From Nocardia rhamnosiphila NBRC 108938 (GTDB lineage Bacteria; Actinomycetota; Actinomycetes; Mycobacteriales; Mycobacteriaceae): DNA of 64,000 bases. How positions within the stretch are numbered: position 1 is the stretch's first letter; each line of letters begins with the position of its first letter. The notes under the pieces were generated by a model. It searched no databases and had not been told where the DNA came from. It saw only the letters and a program-made list of their open reading frames with translations. Both the position numbers and the translations under genes were made by a program. The stretch is taken from the NCBI RefSeq assembly GCF_000720425.1, contig NZ_JOAJ01000007.1, positions 1-64,000 on the forward strand, written 5' to 3'. Positions 40,525 through 49,755 of the stretch are shown here, piece after piece.

Positions 40525-41739
40525 TCAACGGGCTCGGCCGGCAACGCCGGATCGGGCAGTCACGGCCCCGCCGGGCACCGTGACCAGGGCAGCCGCGGCC
40601 GCCACGCCCGCCGAGACCCAGAGCAGCACGGATAATCCGGCGCCGTCGAGGATGACTCCGCCGAGGAAGGATCCCAGCGCAATACTGCCGGTGAAGGCGC
40701 CGACGAAAAGACCGGTGACGGCTTCGCGCCGTTCGGGCACGGCTTGGACGGCCCAGATCTGGCAGCAGACCGAGACACCCCCGTAGGAGAACCCCCACAG
40801 CACCAGTACCACAGCGGCGCCGATCGGGGCCGTACCCACCAGCGGCAGCGCCAGCAGGGCGGCGGTGATGCCGGTCGCCAGGACGAGCATTGTCGATCGG
40901 ACGCGGCGTGTGGCGGCAGCCCCCGCGGCGAAATTCGCGCCGATCCCGCAGAGCCCGTAGAGGAGGAGCAGCAGCGAGATACCGGCACCGTGGACCCCGG
41001 ACAATTCCTCCAGCGCGGGCCGCACATAGGTGTAGGCGGCGAAGTGTGCGGTGACCAGGAGGGTCACCGCGATCAGCCCGCGGCGCACCGCCGGAATCCC
41101 CAGGAGAGAACCGGAATTCCCGCCCGATCCAGCGTCCCGCTCTGGCGGTAGTGCAGGCAGGAGCACGGCCAGCCCGGCGGCGAGCACAAGAGCCGCCAGC
41201 GCGAGTAGGCCGAAGGCGCTGCGCCACCCGGCCATATCACCGAGGAAGGTACCGAACGGAACCCCCAGCACGGACGCTACCGCTACTCCGCTGACGACCG
41301 TCGACACCGCCGGCCCCGCGCGACGAGCATCGACCAGCCGAGTGGCGAGCGCCGCCGCGAGCGCCCACACCGCCGCCATGGCGAATCCGACGACCACGCG
41401 GCCGAGCGCGAGCACTGCGAATCCCTGGGCGACCGCGGTGATCAGATTTCCGGCGGCGAGCACGAGAGCGGCCGCCACCAGGACGTGGCGCCGATCCGCG
41501 CCGCCGATCAGCCGGGAGACGAACGGTGCGGCCAGTGCGGCCACGACCCCGGTGACGGCCAGGCTGAACCCGGCCGTGCCCGGCGTGACGCCCAGCCCTT
41601 CGGACATCGGCGTCAGTACGCCGACCGGAAGCATCTCCGAGGTGACAACAAGAAATGTGGACAGGGCGAGGACGGCGATCGAGGACCAGCGGCCACCGGA
41701 TTCGGCGGCGGGTGCTCGTGATTCACGCACAGTGGACAT
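40525..41739 (-). CDS. MFS transporter, DHA1 drug:proton antiporter type
   Basis: 404 residues from ATG 41739 (an in-frame start lies 12 bases earlier). Twelve hydrophobic segments; DHA1 signatures are seen as SEMLPVGVLTPMSEGLGVTP, LGRVVVGFAMAAVWALAAAL and GVPFGTFLGDMAGWRSAFGL (motif C). It resembles the arabinose/SotB/chloramphenicol-efflux branch. It is divergent from a LysR regulator, which probably controls it through the intergenic region. Confidence 0.9.
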   Translation of the reverse strand: MSTVRESRAPAAESGGRWSSIAVLALSTFLVVTSEMLPVGVLTPMSEGLGVTPGTAGFSLAVTGVVAALAAPFVSRLIGGADRRHVLVAAALVLAAGNLITAVAQGFAVLALGRVVVGFAMAAVWALAAALATRLVDARRAGPAVSTVVSGVAVASVLGVPFGTFLGDMAGWRSAFGLLALAALVLAAGLAVLLPALPPERDAGSGGNSGSLLGIPAVRRGLIAVTLLVTAHFAAYTYVRPALEELSGVHGAGISLLLLLYGLCGIGANFAAGAAATRRVRSTMLVLATGITAALLALPLVGTAPIGAAVVLVLWGFSYGGVSVCCQIWAVQAVPERREAVTGLFVGAFTGSIALGSFLGGVILDGAGLSVLLWVSAGVAAAAALVTVPGGAVTARSGVAGRAR

Positions 41740-41790
41740 GAGTCCAGTCAAGGATGCCCGCCGGGCCGGAACAACAGTGATCAGCTCATT

Positions 41791-41806
41791 GTTCGATCAG
41801 CTGAAC
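41791..41806. promoter_or_regulatory. LysR-type operator candidate
   Basis: GTTC and GAAC arms enclose GATCAGCT in the 96-base divergent region. GATCAGCT also occurs just before, at about 41779-41786. LysR boxes are short interrupted inverted repeats in this position. Confidence 0.45.
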
Positions 41807-41835
41807 TCATCGATCGCCGCGACGGAGGGAGCGGG

Positions 41836-42753
41836 ATGCCGGACCTTCCCGTCCGCGAGCTGGAATGTCTGCTCGTACTGGCCGAGGAACTGCACTTCGG
41901 CCGGACAGCACAGCGGCTACGGGTATCGCAGAGCCGGGTCAGCCAGCTCGTCGCCGCCCTGGAACGCAAGATCGGGACACCGCTCGTGGAACGCACCAGC
42001 CGCCGGGTGGCGCTCACCGAGAGCGGCGCGGAGTTCGTAGACCGGGTGCGTCCGACCTACACTCGGCTGATCGAGCTGGTCGACAGCGCTCGGCAGGAGG
42101 CCGGGCGAGCCGCGCCCATCCGGATCGGTTTCCAGGGCCTCGCCTACGAGACGATCACCTGGACACTGGCCCGATTCACTCAGGAGAACCCGGGCGTGGC
42201 CCTGTCGCTCCGGGAGCTACCGCTCGGTGACCCGTTCGGTGCATTACTTGCCGGCGATATCGATGCCGCCGTCGCATTGCTCCCGGTTCGAGAGCCGGGG
42301 CTCTCGGTCGGGTTCGCGTTCCCGCCCGCGCCGCGGATGCTGGCCGTGAGCCACGGGCATCCGCTGGCACGGGTGGAGCGTATCGATGCCGAAGCGCTGG
42401 CGGACGTCGACCTCGTATCGGTGGACGGGCCGGCGCCCCGGTATTGGCGGGATGTGCACTTCCCGCGCTTCACACCGCTCGGGAAACAGATTGCGGGTAC
42501 GGTCCGCGTGGCAACCCTTCAGGAGGGGATGACTCTGGCCGCGACCGGCCGGTACGCGATGTTGACCTGCCGTCCGGTGGCCGAGCGCAACCAGCGCTCC
42601 GACCTGCGCTATGTGCGCGTCACCGGATTCGACGAGGAGTCCAGAATGGCGCTGATCTGGCGTTCCGCGCAGCGCCCCGCACATTTGACGAAGCTGGCGG
42701 CATTACTGGGCGCACTCCCCGATATCGCGGAATCGACGGGGCAGCGCGCCTGA
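41836..42753 (+). CDS. LysR-family transcriptional regulator
   Basis: 305 residues. The N-terminal HTH has LVLAEELHFGRTAQRLRVSQ and SRVSQLVAALERKIGTPLVE, followed by the coiled linker and the LysR substrate domain (PIRIGFQGLAYETITW, HGHPLARVERIDAEALADVD, LQEGMTLAATGRYAML). Divergent from the MFS exporter at 41739, so it is likely its activator. A GGGAGCGGG ribosome site precedes the ATG. Confidence 0.93.
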   Translation: MPDLPVRELECLLVLAEELHFGRTAQRLRVSQSRVSQLVAALERKIGTPLVERTSRRVALTESGAEFVDRVRPTYTRLIELVDSARQEAGRAAPIRIGFQGLAYETITWTLARFTQENPGVALSLRELPLGDPFGALLAGDIDAAVALLPVREPGLSVGFAFPPAPRMLAVSHGHPLARVERIDAEALADVDLVSVDGPAPRYWRDVHFPRFTPLGKQIAGTVRVATLQEGMTLAATGRYAMLTCRPVAERNQRSDLRYVRVTGFDEESRMALIWRSAQRPAHLTKLAALLGALPDIAESTGQRA

Positions 42754-42773
42754 AGCCGACGATCGCTGTGCCG

Positions 42774-43880
42774 TCACCGGCCGGGATGGCCGGCGAGGAA
42801 TTCCTCGATATCGGCGGCGATCCGTTCCGGTTGCTCACCGTTGATCGCGTGGGATGCGCCGGGGTAGACCTTCACCGTGCCGTGGCGCAGATTCTCCCGG
42901 GCGGTCCGGGCGGCAGTACCGCTGTCGTGCATGGGCGAGTCGCCGGCGATAATCGCCAGCACCGGCATCTCCAAGGCGTGGAGCCGCTCCGGGCCGATCA
43001 GATTCGGCGTCGGTAGTTTCGTTGTGTACGAAGACATTCCGGCCTCGATCATCCGGGCGACCGGAACGTCCTCGACCGGTGCGCCACCGGCGCTCCAGCT
43101 GTTGAAACTGTCCCGCCACGACTTCGGGAACCAGCTCACGCTCGCCGAAAGCGACCGCACCAGCAACTCTGTGGAGAGCCCGGCGAATGTCTGCACCGGC
43201 TCGACCAGGATCAGGCTCGCGACCTTTTCGGGTTCGTGGACGGCGAGGTTGGCCGCGGTCCAGCCGCCGATCGAGAGTCCGACCAGGTGGAATTCCGGTT
43301 CGGGCAGCGCGAGCAGGACCTCGTGCAGCCAGCGGGCCTGGTCGGCGTGGGTTTCGATCGGTCGGTCCTGCACGCTCATTCCGGGTTCACCCAGCAGGTC
43401 CAGGGCGTACACCGCACGCTGAGCGAGCAGGCCCGGCATATTGTCGGCGAATACGGGTGCGCCCGATCGTGTGCCGGGAAGCAGAAGGAACGGTTCCCGT
43501 TCGCCGGTCCCCTCCGGACCGGCGTATCGGTATACCCGCACGATCCCGTAGCTCGTCCGCACGTCGAGAACGCGCTCCGGTTCGGGCATCTCCCGCATCG
43601 CCTCGTTGTACGCATCCAGATAGCGGGCCTTGTCGCCGGCCGAGTCGAAATGGCCCACCGGCGCGGTGTCCCGCAGGATGAGCCACGCCAGAATCGTCAC
43701 GGCGACGAAGAGGGCGACGACCAGCATTGCCCTGCGGAACCGCGACCGTGGCCGGCCGGCCCGCCGGGCTCCCTCGTCACCGGCTGCTCCGGCAGTGGGT
43801 TCCGCGTCGCGGCCGGGTTCGTCTCCGACACGCCCCTCGGCGGCTTCCGCGGTCACTTCTGCTGTGCGACGAGTAGACAT
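42774..43880 (-). CDS. Membrane-anchored alpha/beta hydrolase
   Basis: 368 residues from ATG 43880, overlapping the end of the MerR gene by 28 bases. An acidic N-terminal tail of about 50 residues precedes a basic stop-transfer and one membrane helix (AMLVVALFVAVTILAWLIL). The extracytoplasmic domain has FLLLPGTRSGAPVFADNMPG, the nucleophile elbow G-L-S-I-G-G (VGLSIGGWTAANLAV), and the late His in PGASHAINGEQ, with Asp in IIAGDSPMHD. This is an alpha/beta-hydrolase of esterase/lipase type; the substrate is unknown. Coupling to MerR suggests drug- or ligand-induced expression. Confidence 0.88.
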   Translation of the reverse strand: MSTRRTAEVTAEAAEGRVGDEPGRDAEPTAGAAGDEGARRAGRPRSRFRRAMLVVALFVAVTILAWLILRDTAPVGHFDSAGDKARYLDAYNEAMREMPEPERVLDVRTSYGIVRVYRYAGPEGTGEREPFLLLPGTRSGAPVFADNMPGLLAQRAVYALDLLGEPGMSVQDRPIETHADQARWLHEVLLALPEPEFHLVGLSIGGWTAANLAVHEPEKVASLILVEPVQTFAGLSTELLVRSLSASVSWFPKSWRDSFNSWSAGGAPVEDVPVARMIEAGMSSYTTKLPTPNLIGPERLHALEMPVLAIIAGDSPMHDSGTAARTARENLRHGTVKVYPGASHAINGEQPERIAADIEEFLAGHPGR

Positions 43881-44611
43881 CGGTCGAGGAAATCCTTTGT
43901 TTTCTGATGCAGCACACGGTCTTCCGGTGGCCAGCTGTGATCGGACCGTTCCATCGCGCGGTACAGTTCGCCGGTTCCGGCGGGTTGATCCCGGAGCGCG
44001 TACTCCGTGGTCGCCTGCCATTCCCGGCCGAGGCGACGACCCGAGCGCGAATCGGCCGGCACCTCGTTTTCCACCAGCAGCAGCGCCTGGACGGCATGCG
44101 CCTTCCAGTTGAAGTAGGTGGTGATCACCCGTTCCACATCGATCTCGAGGCCGGCGGGTGCACGCGCGCCCGGATTCCGCACCCCGGGATGGCGCAGTAG
44201 GGTGCGGTCGAGGCTCATGGTGGCGGCCACAACCCCGGCCGGCACCCGGGCGTCCGGATGTTCCCGCAATACCTGCGTCACCGCGGCCAGCACGGTCCGC
44301 TGGCACCGCAATCGCAGCTCCGCGATCTCGAGGAGCCGAACCTGTTCGCTGTAGGTCTCGACCAGCGGCCGGCCGGCCTGCCGATCGAGCGCCGCGCCGA
44401 CCTCGTCGAGCCGCAACCCCGCACTGGTCAGCAGCTGGATCCGGCGGAGGCGATCCAGGTGCTCCGGGCGGTAGCGCCGGCGTCCGCTGTCGTCCCGTTC
44501 CGCGACCAACAGCCCGATCCGGTCGTAGTACTGCAGCGTGCGCACCGTGGTCTCGCACCGGCGCGCGACGTCACCCACGGCGATCCAGTCCGATGCGTCC
44601 CGAGCAGGCAT
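43853..44611 (-). CDS. MerR-family regulator with large C-terminal domain
   Basis: 252 residues from ATG 44611 (in-frame start at 44638 would begin within an upstream palindrome). The HTH is WIAVGDVARRCETTVRTLQY, YDRIGLLVAERDDSGRRRYR, then a dimerisation helix with DEVGAALDRQAGRPLVE. The remaining about 120 residues, helix-rich with TTYFNWKAHAVQALLLVENE, resemble TipAS-like drug-binding domains. Such MerR proteins sense antibiotics. It overlaps the hydrolase gene, so the two are co-expressed. Confidence 0.88.
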   Translation of the reverse strand: MPARDASDWIAVGDVARRCETTVRTLQYYDRIGLLVAERDDSGRRRYRPEHLDRLRRIQLLTSAGLRLDEVGAALDRQAGRPLVETYSEQVRLLEIAELRLRCQRTVLAAVTQVLREHPDARVPAGVVAATMSLDRTLLRHPGVRNPGARAPAGLEIDVERVITTYFNWKAHAVQALLLVENEVPADSRSGRRLGREWQATTEYALRDQPAGTGELYRAMERSDHSWPPEDRVLHQKTKDFLDRCLLVAQQK

Positions 44612-44622
44612 GACAGCGAGCC

Positions 44623-44642
44623 TGACATATGACGTCACGTCA
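44623..44642. promoter_or_regulatory. Palindromic TGAC/GTCA region upstream of MerR gene
   Basis: TGACATATGACGTCACGTCA contains the perfect palindrome TGACGTCA (44630-44637) and outer TGAC/GTCA arms. It sits just before the MerR start, so it is a likely autoregulatory operator. Confidence 0.5.
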
Positions 44643-44736
44643 CCTGCAAGACCCGGCCGACGGGTCGCCTTCGTGCCGGGATCCCCTGTCGGACAAGGGT
44701 CGGTCTATCGACCGCCCGAGGTCACCGTCGGCGCGG

Positions 44737-45288
44737 TCAGGGGACGAATACTTCGGCTGTCGCCGGAACGCTCGGACGGTCGGTGCGCACGGTGAGCGCG
44801 ACCCGCCCCGGGCCGGAGTCCACGTGCACGTAGAACGGCCGGGAACTCGTGTTGCCGGCGGGGATGAATTGGCTCACCGAGCCGCTCCGGCCGGTATCGA
44901 GGTTGCGCCAGTCGACGATCGCCGTGACATCACAGGCCAGGATGGTCGGCGCCCAATTGCCCAGCGGGGAGAAGCCCTGCGTGATCCGCAGTTCGATGGA
45001 ATGAGCAGTTCCCGGAAAGACGTGGTACCGGTCCAGGGGGCCGTCGTAGGCGACTCCGGCGGCACTCAACATGCCGACGCAGATACCGTTGCCCACCGTC
45101 CACGCCGGGGCGGTCCGGACCTCTGTCATGGCGCAGGTACGGGGTCCCACATTCGACACCCCGAGCTGGCAGGGGTCGGCCGCGGCGGCGACGCCCGGCG
45201 CTGTCACGGCCATCGCGGCACCGACGAGTCCGGTCGCTGCTGTCGTGGCCAATTTCCGTGCGATCGTCATGCACAAATGATCGTGCAT
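44737..45288 (-). CDS. Secreted protein of unknown function
   Basis: 183 residues from ATG 45288 (GAAGGCGAGG upstream). Signal peptide ARKLATTAATGLVGAAMAVT ends near GVAAAADPC. The mature part is one beta-rich domain with two cysteine pairs (DPCQLGVSNVGPRTCAMTEV; ICVGML and ILACDV): it has VFPGTAHSIELRITQGFSPL, VDWRNLDTGRSGSVSQFIPA and RPFYVHVDSGPGRVALTVR. This resembles small Ig-like or beta-sandwich secreted proteins; no enzyme residues are apparent. Confidence 0.8.
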   Translation of the reverse strand: MHDHLCMTIARKLATTAATGLVGAAMAVTAPGVAAAADPCQLGVSNVGPRTCAMTEVRTAPAWTVGNGICVGMLSAAGVAYDGPLDRYHVFPGTAHSIELRITQGFSPLGNWAPTILACDVTAIVDWRNLDTGRSGSVSQFIPAGNTSSRPFYVHVDSGPGRVALTVRTDRPSVPATAEVFVP

Positions 45289-45600
45289 CGCCTCGCCTTC
45301 ATTACGTTTCGCTCCGCCACGGGCGGGTCGATTCGCACGGACGGGTTGCTCGCCGGCCTCGAAACGCATTCGCCCGTCACGAAGCGGCGGCTGTCGGCCG
45401 GCGGTTCCCGTGGCACCAGGTTCGTACCGCTACCGGATCGTAGCGGCGCCCGTCTCCCGATCTCGTGGAAGTCGCCGGGGCGGTGCTGTCTCCGGGCGGC
45501 CGTGGAGACCGAATCGAGCCTGCTGTTCACGCTGGTAACACCGTAGAATTAGGCTATCGAACCGCGCATCGGTCCGGCCACTCGGAAGGCAGGTGCAGCA
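45289..45600. other. Divergent intergenic region, no gene seen
   Basis: Between the leftward secreted-protein gene and rightward DUF2267. Contains TAGAAT at about 45544 and TAGGCT nearby, weak candidate -10 boxes for DUF2267. GGAAGGCAGG just before 45601 is the ribosome site. Confidence 0.35.
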
Positions 45601-46041
45601 ATGACGCATCACAATGATCCCCTTGCCGCCGGCATGCACACCGCCCACGCCTGGTTGCGGGCCGTCGCCGACGATCTGGGGACCGAGGATCTCACCTTCG
45701 CGCTGCGTGCGCTGCGCGCATGGATGCACACCGTCCGGGACCGGATAGGTGTGCCCAATTCCGCCCATCTCACCGCCCAACTGCCCGATTTCCTGCGCGG
45801 GATCTGGTACGAGGGGTGGGTACCGAGCCGGGTACCGGGCAACCACGGCGTCGCCGAGTTCGTCGACGAGTTCGCGGAGCGCGCCGGGATCTCGGCGGGC
45901 GATGTCTCGTTCACCGCCGGCTGCGTCACCTCCGCGCTGGACCGGATGATGTCGCCCGGCCAGCTGGATCATGTGTTCGCCGTGTTCCCGGATCGCCTCG
46001 GTATCGTGCTGCGCGGTGAGCGGCCGATGGCCGAAGCCTGA
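45601..46041 (+). CDS. DUF2267 family protein
   Basis: 146 residues. HTAHAWLRAVADDLGTEDLT with FALRALRAWMHTVRDRIGVP and LTAQLPDFLRGIWYEGW is the DUF2267 helical pattern, near complete. Members are cytosolic helical proteins, frequently of stress-linked expression, with unknown role. Followed 51 bases on by DUF5996 in the same direction, likely one operon. Confidence 0.9.
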   Translation: MTHHNDPLAAGMHTAHAWLRAVADDLGTEDLTFALRALRAWMHTVRDRIGVPNSAHLTAQLPDFLRGIWYEGWVPSRVPGNHGVAEFVDEFAERAGISAGDVSFTAGCVTSALDRMMSPGQLDHVFAVFPDRLGIVLRGERPMAEA

Positions 46042-46092
46042 CGCAGGCCGCCCACCCCGATCCCGCGGATCCACCGAGCCGAAGGGACGGAT

Positions 46093-47019
46093 ATGCGCAC
46101 CACATCGAACGAGATCTGGCCGGCCCTGCGGGTGGACGACTGGGCCGATACCCGCGACACCCTGCACATGTGGATGCAGATCGTCGGCAAACTCCGGCTG
46201 GCCCGTGCCCCGATGGTCAATCACTGGTGGCAGGTGACCCTCTATATCTCCGCGCGCGGTTTGACCACCTCGGCGATCCCCTACGACCGCGGGACGTTCG
46301 ATATCGAATTCGATTTCATCGACCACCAGCTACTCATCCGGTCCTGCACCGGCGCGCGGCACCGGATCAATCTGGAGCCCCAGACCGTGGCCGCGTTCTA
46401 CGAAGAAGTGATGGGCGCGCTGCACGCGCTGGGTATCGACATCACGATCCTGGCCCGACCGGTGGAGGTGGAACGCGCGATTCCGTTCGCCGAGGACACC
46501 ACGCACGCGGCCTACAACCGGGACCACGCCAATACGTTCTGGCGCCAGCTGGTGGCCGCCGACCGCGTCCTGAACCGGTTCCGCGGGGAGTTCTCCGGTA
46601 AGGCCAGCCCCGTGCATTTCTTCTGGGGTGCGATGGACCTGGCCTATACCCGCTTCTCCGGGCGCACCGCCCCGCCACATCCGGGTGGCGCCCCGAACTG
46701 CGCCGACTGGGTCATGGTCGAAGGCTATTCACACGAGCTGGCCAGTACCGGCTTCTGGCCGGGTGGCTCATCCGAGGGCAGTTTCTACGCCTATGCCTAT
46801 CCGGAGCCCGGCGGGTACGCGGACACCCCGATCCGGCCGCAGGCCGGCTACTACGACGCCTCCGTCCACGAGTTCCTGCTGCCGTACGAGGCCGTGCGCA
46901 CCGCCGACGAGCCCGAAGCCACCCTGCTGGAGTTTCTCCGGTCCACCTACGCTGCCGCCGCCGACGCCGCCGGCTGGGACCGTGAGCACCTGGATACGGT
47001 GCTACCCCGGGCGCGGTGA
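46093..47019 (+). CDS. DUF5996 family protein
   Basis: 308 residues. The opening WPALRVDDWADTRDTLHMWM, then VGKLRLARAPMVNHWWQVTL and RGLTTSAIPYDRGTFDIEFD, FFWGAMDLAYTRFSGRTAPP and HELASTGFWPGG are the family pattern over full length. The many Trp/His residues suggest a buried enzyme-like pocket. Function unknown. It follows DUF2267. Confidence 0.92.
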   Translation: MRTTSNEIWPALRVDDWADTRDTLHMWMQIVGKLRLARAPMVNHWWQVTLYISARGLTTSAIPYDRGTFDIEFDFIDHQLLIRSCTGARHRINLEPQTVAAFYEEVMGALHALGIDITILARPVEVERAIPFAEDTTHAAYNRDHANTFWRQLVAADRVLNRFRGEFSGKASPVHFFWGAMDLAYTRFSGRTAPPHPGGAPNCADWVMVEGYSHELASTGFWPGGSSEGSFYAYAYPEPGGYADTPIRPQAGYYDASVHEFLLPYEAVRTADEPEATLLEFLRSTYAAAADAAGWDREHLDTVLPRAR

Positions 47020-47173
47020 CCCGGGCATCCGCCGCGGCGCGGCGAGCGTGACGAGGCATCGATCCCGCCCGCGGATCGGCGCTACCCGAGACCGATCGGC
47101 GGCTGCTGCGCGGCCGTAGGGGGCTCGTCCAGCGTGGCGAATCTCCTCTGATCGACCTAGCCTGGACAGGGTT

Positions 47174-47189
47174 TACCGATCGGTATACC
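47174..47189. promoter_or_regulatory. Palindromic site upstream of the MDR oxidoreductase
   Basis: TACCGATCGGTA is a perfect 12-bp palindrome, 20 bases before the start codon. ACCGATCGGT-type sites are commonly bound by TetR repressors. No TetR gene is adjacent. Confidence 0.55.
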
Positions 47190-47204
47190 CAGGGAGGTCG
47201 AGAC

Positions 47205-48254
47205 ATGACGACAGCCGAGACCATGCGCGCGGTGCGGATCGCGCGCCATGGAGGGCCGGAGGTGCTGGAGCGGGCGGAGGTTCCCGTACCCACCCCGGAC
47301 GCGGGTGAGGTGCTGGTCCGGGTACACGCGGTAGCGCTGAACAACACCGACCTGTGGACCCGCGAGGGCGCCTACGGCCGCCCGGAAGACCCGCGGGCAC
47401 GGTCGGGCTGGCGCGGCCCGATTGATTTCCCGCGCATCCAGGGCGCCGATATCGCCGGCCGGATCGCGGCGGTCGGGCCGGGGGTCGATGAACGCCTGGC
47501 CGGTCGCCGCGTGGTGGTGGACCCGGCGATCTACGACCGCGAGGGGCCGGACGCGAACCCGGTGGGATTGATGGGCAGCGAACGCGACGGCGGTTACGCC
47601 GAATATGTGACAGCGCCGGCCACACACGCGCACGACGTGACGGAATCCCCGCTGACCGACGATCAGCTCGCGAGTTTGCCGACCGCCTACGGCACCGCGC
47701 TGGGCATGATCGAACGGGGCCGGGTGCGGGAGGGGGAGACCGTGCTGGTCTCCGGAGCGTCGGGTGGTGTCGGCCTCGCACTCGTCCAGATCGCCCGCGC
47801 GCGAGGTGCCCGGGTCATCGCCATCAGCAGCGGATCCAAGAGCGATTCGGTCCGTGCGGCGGGCGCCGACGAAGTCGTCGACCGCACCGGAGATATCGCC
47901 GAGCAGGTCCGCGCCACCGCCCCGGGAGGCGTCGATGTGGGACTCGACGTCGTCGCCGGCGAGCTCGTGGCCGCGGGGCTGCCGTTGCTCCGCGAGGGTG
48001 GCCGGTGGGTGGTCGCCGGCGCGCTCGGCGGCTACGACGTGCACTTCGACGTGCGGCGGCTCTACCTGCACAACGCGCAACTGATCGGCTCCGCGATGCA
48101 TACCCCCACACACTTCCGCCACCTCATGGACCTGGCCGTCCGCGCCGGAATCCACCCGGTCATCGCCGCGGCCTACCCGTTGGAGCAGGCTGCCCTGGCG
48201 CAAGAACAACTCGCGCGCCGGGAGCACGTCGGCAAGATCGTCCTGAACCCGTAG
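47205..48254 (+). CDS. Zinc-independent alcohol dehydrogenase / quinone oxidoreductase (MDR family)
   Basis: 349 residues of the medium-chain dehydrogenase/reductase superfamily. The N-terminal GroES-like fold has GPEVLERAEVPVPTPDAGEV and NNTDLWTREGAYGRPEDPRA. The Rossmann part has ETVLVSGASGGVGLALVQIA. The catalytic zinc ligands of classical ADH are missing. The enzyme reduces quinones, enones or similar compounds with NADPH. GGGAGG upstream. A TACCGATCGGTATACC palindromic stretch (47174-47189) lies ahead of the gene and could bind a TetR-type repressor. Confidence 0.9.
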   Translation: MTTAETMRAVRIARHGGPEVLERAEVPVPTPDAGEVLVRVHAVALNNTDLWTREGAYGRPEDPRARSGWRGPIDFPRIQGADIAGRIAAVGPGVDERLAGRRVVVDPAIYDREGPDANPVGLMGSERDGGYAEYVTAPATHAHDVTESPLTDDQLASLPTAYGTALGMIERGRVREGETVLVSGASGGVGLALVQIARARGARVIAISSGSKSDSVRAAGADEVVDRTGDIAEQVRATAPGGVDVGLDVVAGELVAAGLPLLREGGRWVVAGALGGYDVHFDVRRLYLHNAQLIGSAMHTPTHFRHLMDLAVRAGIHPVIAAAYPLEQAALAQEQLARREHVGKIVLNP

Positions 48255-48443
48255 CCGGCGGCATTCCCGCATCTCCCGTTCCGGCGCGCACCGCGCCACC
48301 CTTCGACTCGGGCAGCGAGACGGTCGATGGAACGCGCTGCCTGCCAACCGATCCGGATGCAGTTCTCCGTCCGGCAACAGATCGGATGGGCGCGACGATG
48401 GTCCCTCGGACACCACAACTTCGGCGGAGGGATACAGAAGGCG

Positions 48444-49721
48444 ATGACGCAGCTGACGAGAGGACAGAACGGACCGCTCGCCCACACCGAGTTGCTGGTC
48501 TCGGTCGAGGTCGCCGCGACGGCGGATCTGGCCGCGATGCTGGTCACCGAGCGGGGAGTGGTGCGTTCGGAGGCCGATTTCGTGTTCTACAACCAGCCCG
48601 CCGGACCGGGGGTTCGATTGCGACCCGGACCCGACGGGCAGCCGGGAAAACTGGCGCTTTCGTTGTCGGCCGTTCCGGCGGATATCGCACAGGTCCGGGT
48701 AGTGATCGCGCTCGACACGGTATCCGGCGGGCTTCCCGCCCCGGCCACCACCGTGACCGATAGCGCCGGAACCCCCCTCTACGAGTATCGGATGGCGGAT
48801 CTCGGCAGGGAAAAGGCTGTTGTGGCGGTCGAGTTCTATCGCCGTTCGGGGGGCTGGAAGATCCGGGCCGTCGGCCAGGGATACGCGGGCGGCCTTGCGG
48901 AATTGGCAACCGATCACGGAATCGATGTGAACGAGAAGCACCCGGGCAGCGGTCCCACGCACACCGCGCCGGTGTCCGCCGCCGAGATCCGCACGGCCCG
49001 TGGGGAAGAGACGCTGTCGCTGGAGAAGCGCGTCGCGCTCGACCTGCGTAAGCGTGAGGTCGCCAAAGTACTGGTCGGCAAGGGAGTCTGCGGCGTTCGT
49101 GCCCGGGTCGTCCTGGTCCTCGACAAGACGGGCAGTATGCGACGTCTCTACAGCGCCGGAACGGTCCGACGGGTCGTCGAACGTATGCTCCCGATCGCGG
49201 TACAACTCGATGACGACGGCCGCATCGAGCCCTACCTCTATGCCGCCGACTACGCGAGACTGCCCGATATCACGGTGGACGGCGCCGAGGCGTGGTCGGC
49301 CGAATATTTGCATCTGCGCGGCCGCCACGGCGGTATCGACTACGCGGAGATCGGCGGCGCCAACAACGAGCTACCGGTGATGCGCGAGATCATCGCCTCG
49401 GTGAATCGCCATCGGCAACCGACGCTGGTCCTGTTCTTCACCGACGGTGGATTCCGGCAGAAGGCGAAGATCACCGCGCTCATGCGGGAAGCCTCCGTGC
49501 TCCCCGCGTTCTGGCAGTTCATCGGACTCGGCCACGCCGACTACGGACTCCTGCACACGCTGGACACGATGACCGGACGCCGGGTCGACAACGCCGGCTT
49601 CTTCTCGGTCGACGATATCGACACGGTGACCGATGCCGACCTCTACAACCGGCTGCTCGGCGAGTTCCCCGATTGGCTGAGCGCGGCGGAATCCGCCGGA
49701 ATCCGCGGCGGCGCCGGCTGA
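48444..49721 (+). CDS. TerF-like protein: TerD domain plus von Willebrand A domain
   Basis: 425 residues from ATG 48444 with GAAGG upstream. The TerD-like N-terminus (about 1-190) has FVFYNQPAGPGVRLRPGPDG, AQVRVVIALDTVSGG and GWKIRAVGQGYAGGLAELAT. The vWA domain (about 220-410) has a metal site D227-K-T-G-S-M (VVLVLDKTGSMRRLYSAGTV) and VLFFTDGGFRQKAKI. This fusion is the TerF type, tied to tellurite/phage/stress response. No other ter genes (terB, terC, terD, terE) lie beside it. Confidence 0.88.
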   Translation: MTQLTRGQNGPLAHTELLVSVEVAATADLAAMLVTERGVVRSEADFVFYNQPAGPGVRLRPGPDGQPGKLALSLSAVPADIAQVRVVIALDTVSGGLPAPATTVTDSAGTPLYEYRMADLGREKAVVAVEFYRRSGGWKIRAVGQGYAGGLAELATDHGIDVNEKHPGSGPTHTAPVSAAEIRTARGEETLSLEKRVALDLRKREVAKVLVGKGVCGVRARVVLVLDKTGSMRRLYSAGTVRRVVERMLPIAVQLDDDGRIEPYLYAADYARLPDITVDGAEAWSAEYLHLRGRHGGIDYAEIGGANNELPVMREIIASVNRHRQPTLVLFFTDGGFRQKAKITALMREASVLPAFWQFIGLGHADYGLLHTLDTMTGRRVDNAGFFSVDDIDTVTDADLYNRLLGEFPDWLSAAESAGIRGGAG

Positions 49722-49755
49722 TCGGCGGTCGGGTCGCGCCGACGGGCCACCCGGG

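Noticed and set aside
42884..44558. Very long minus-strand frame joining the hydrolase and MerR region
   Set aside because: The upstream part is a shadow of the MerR gene; the hydrolase begins at ATG 43880.
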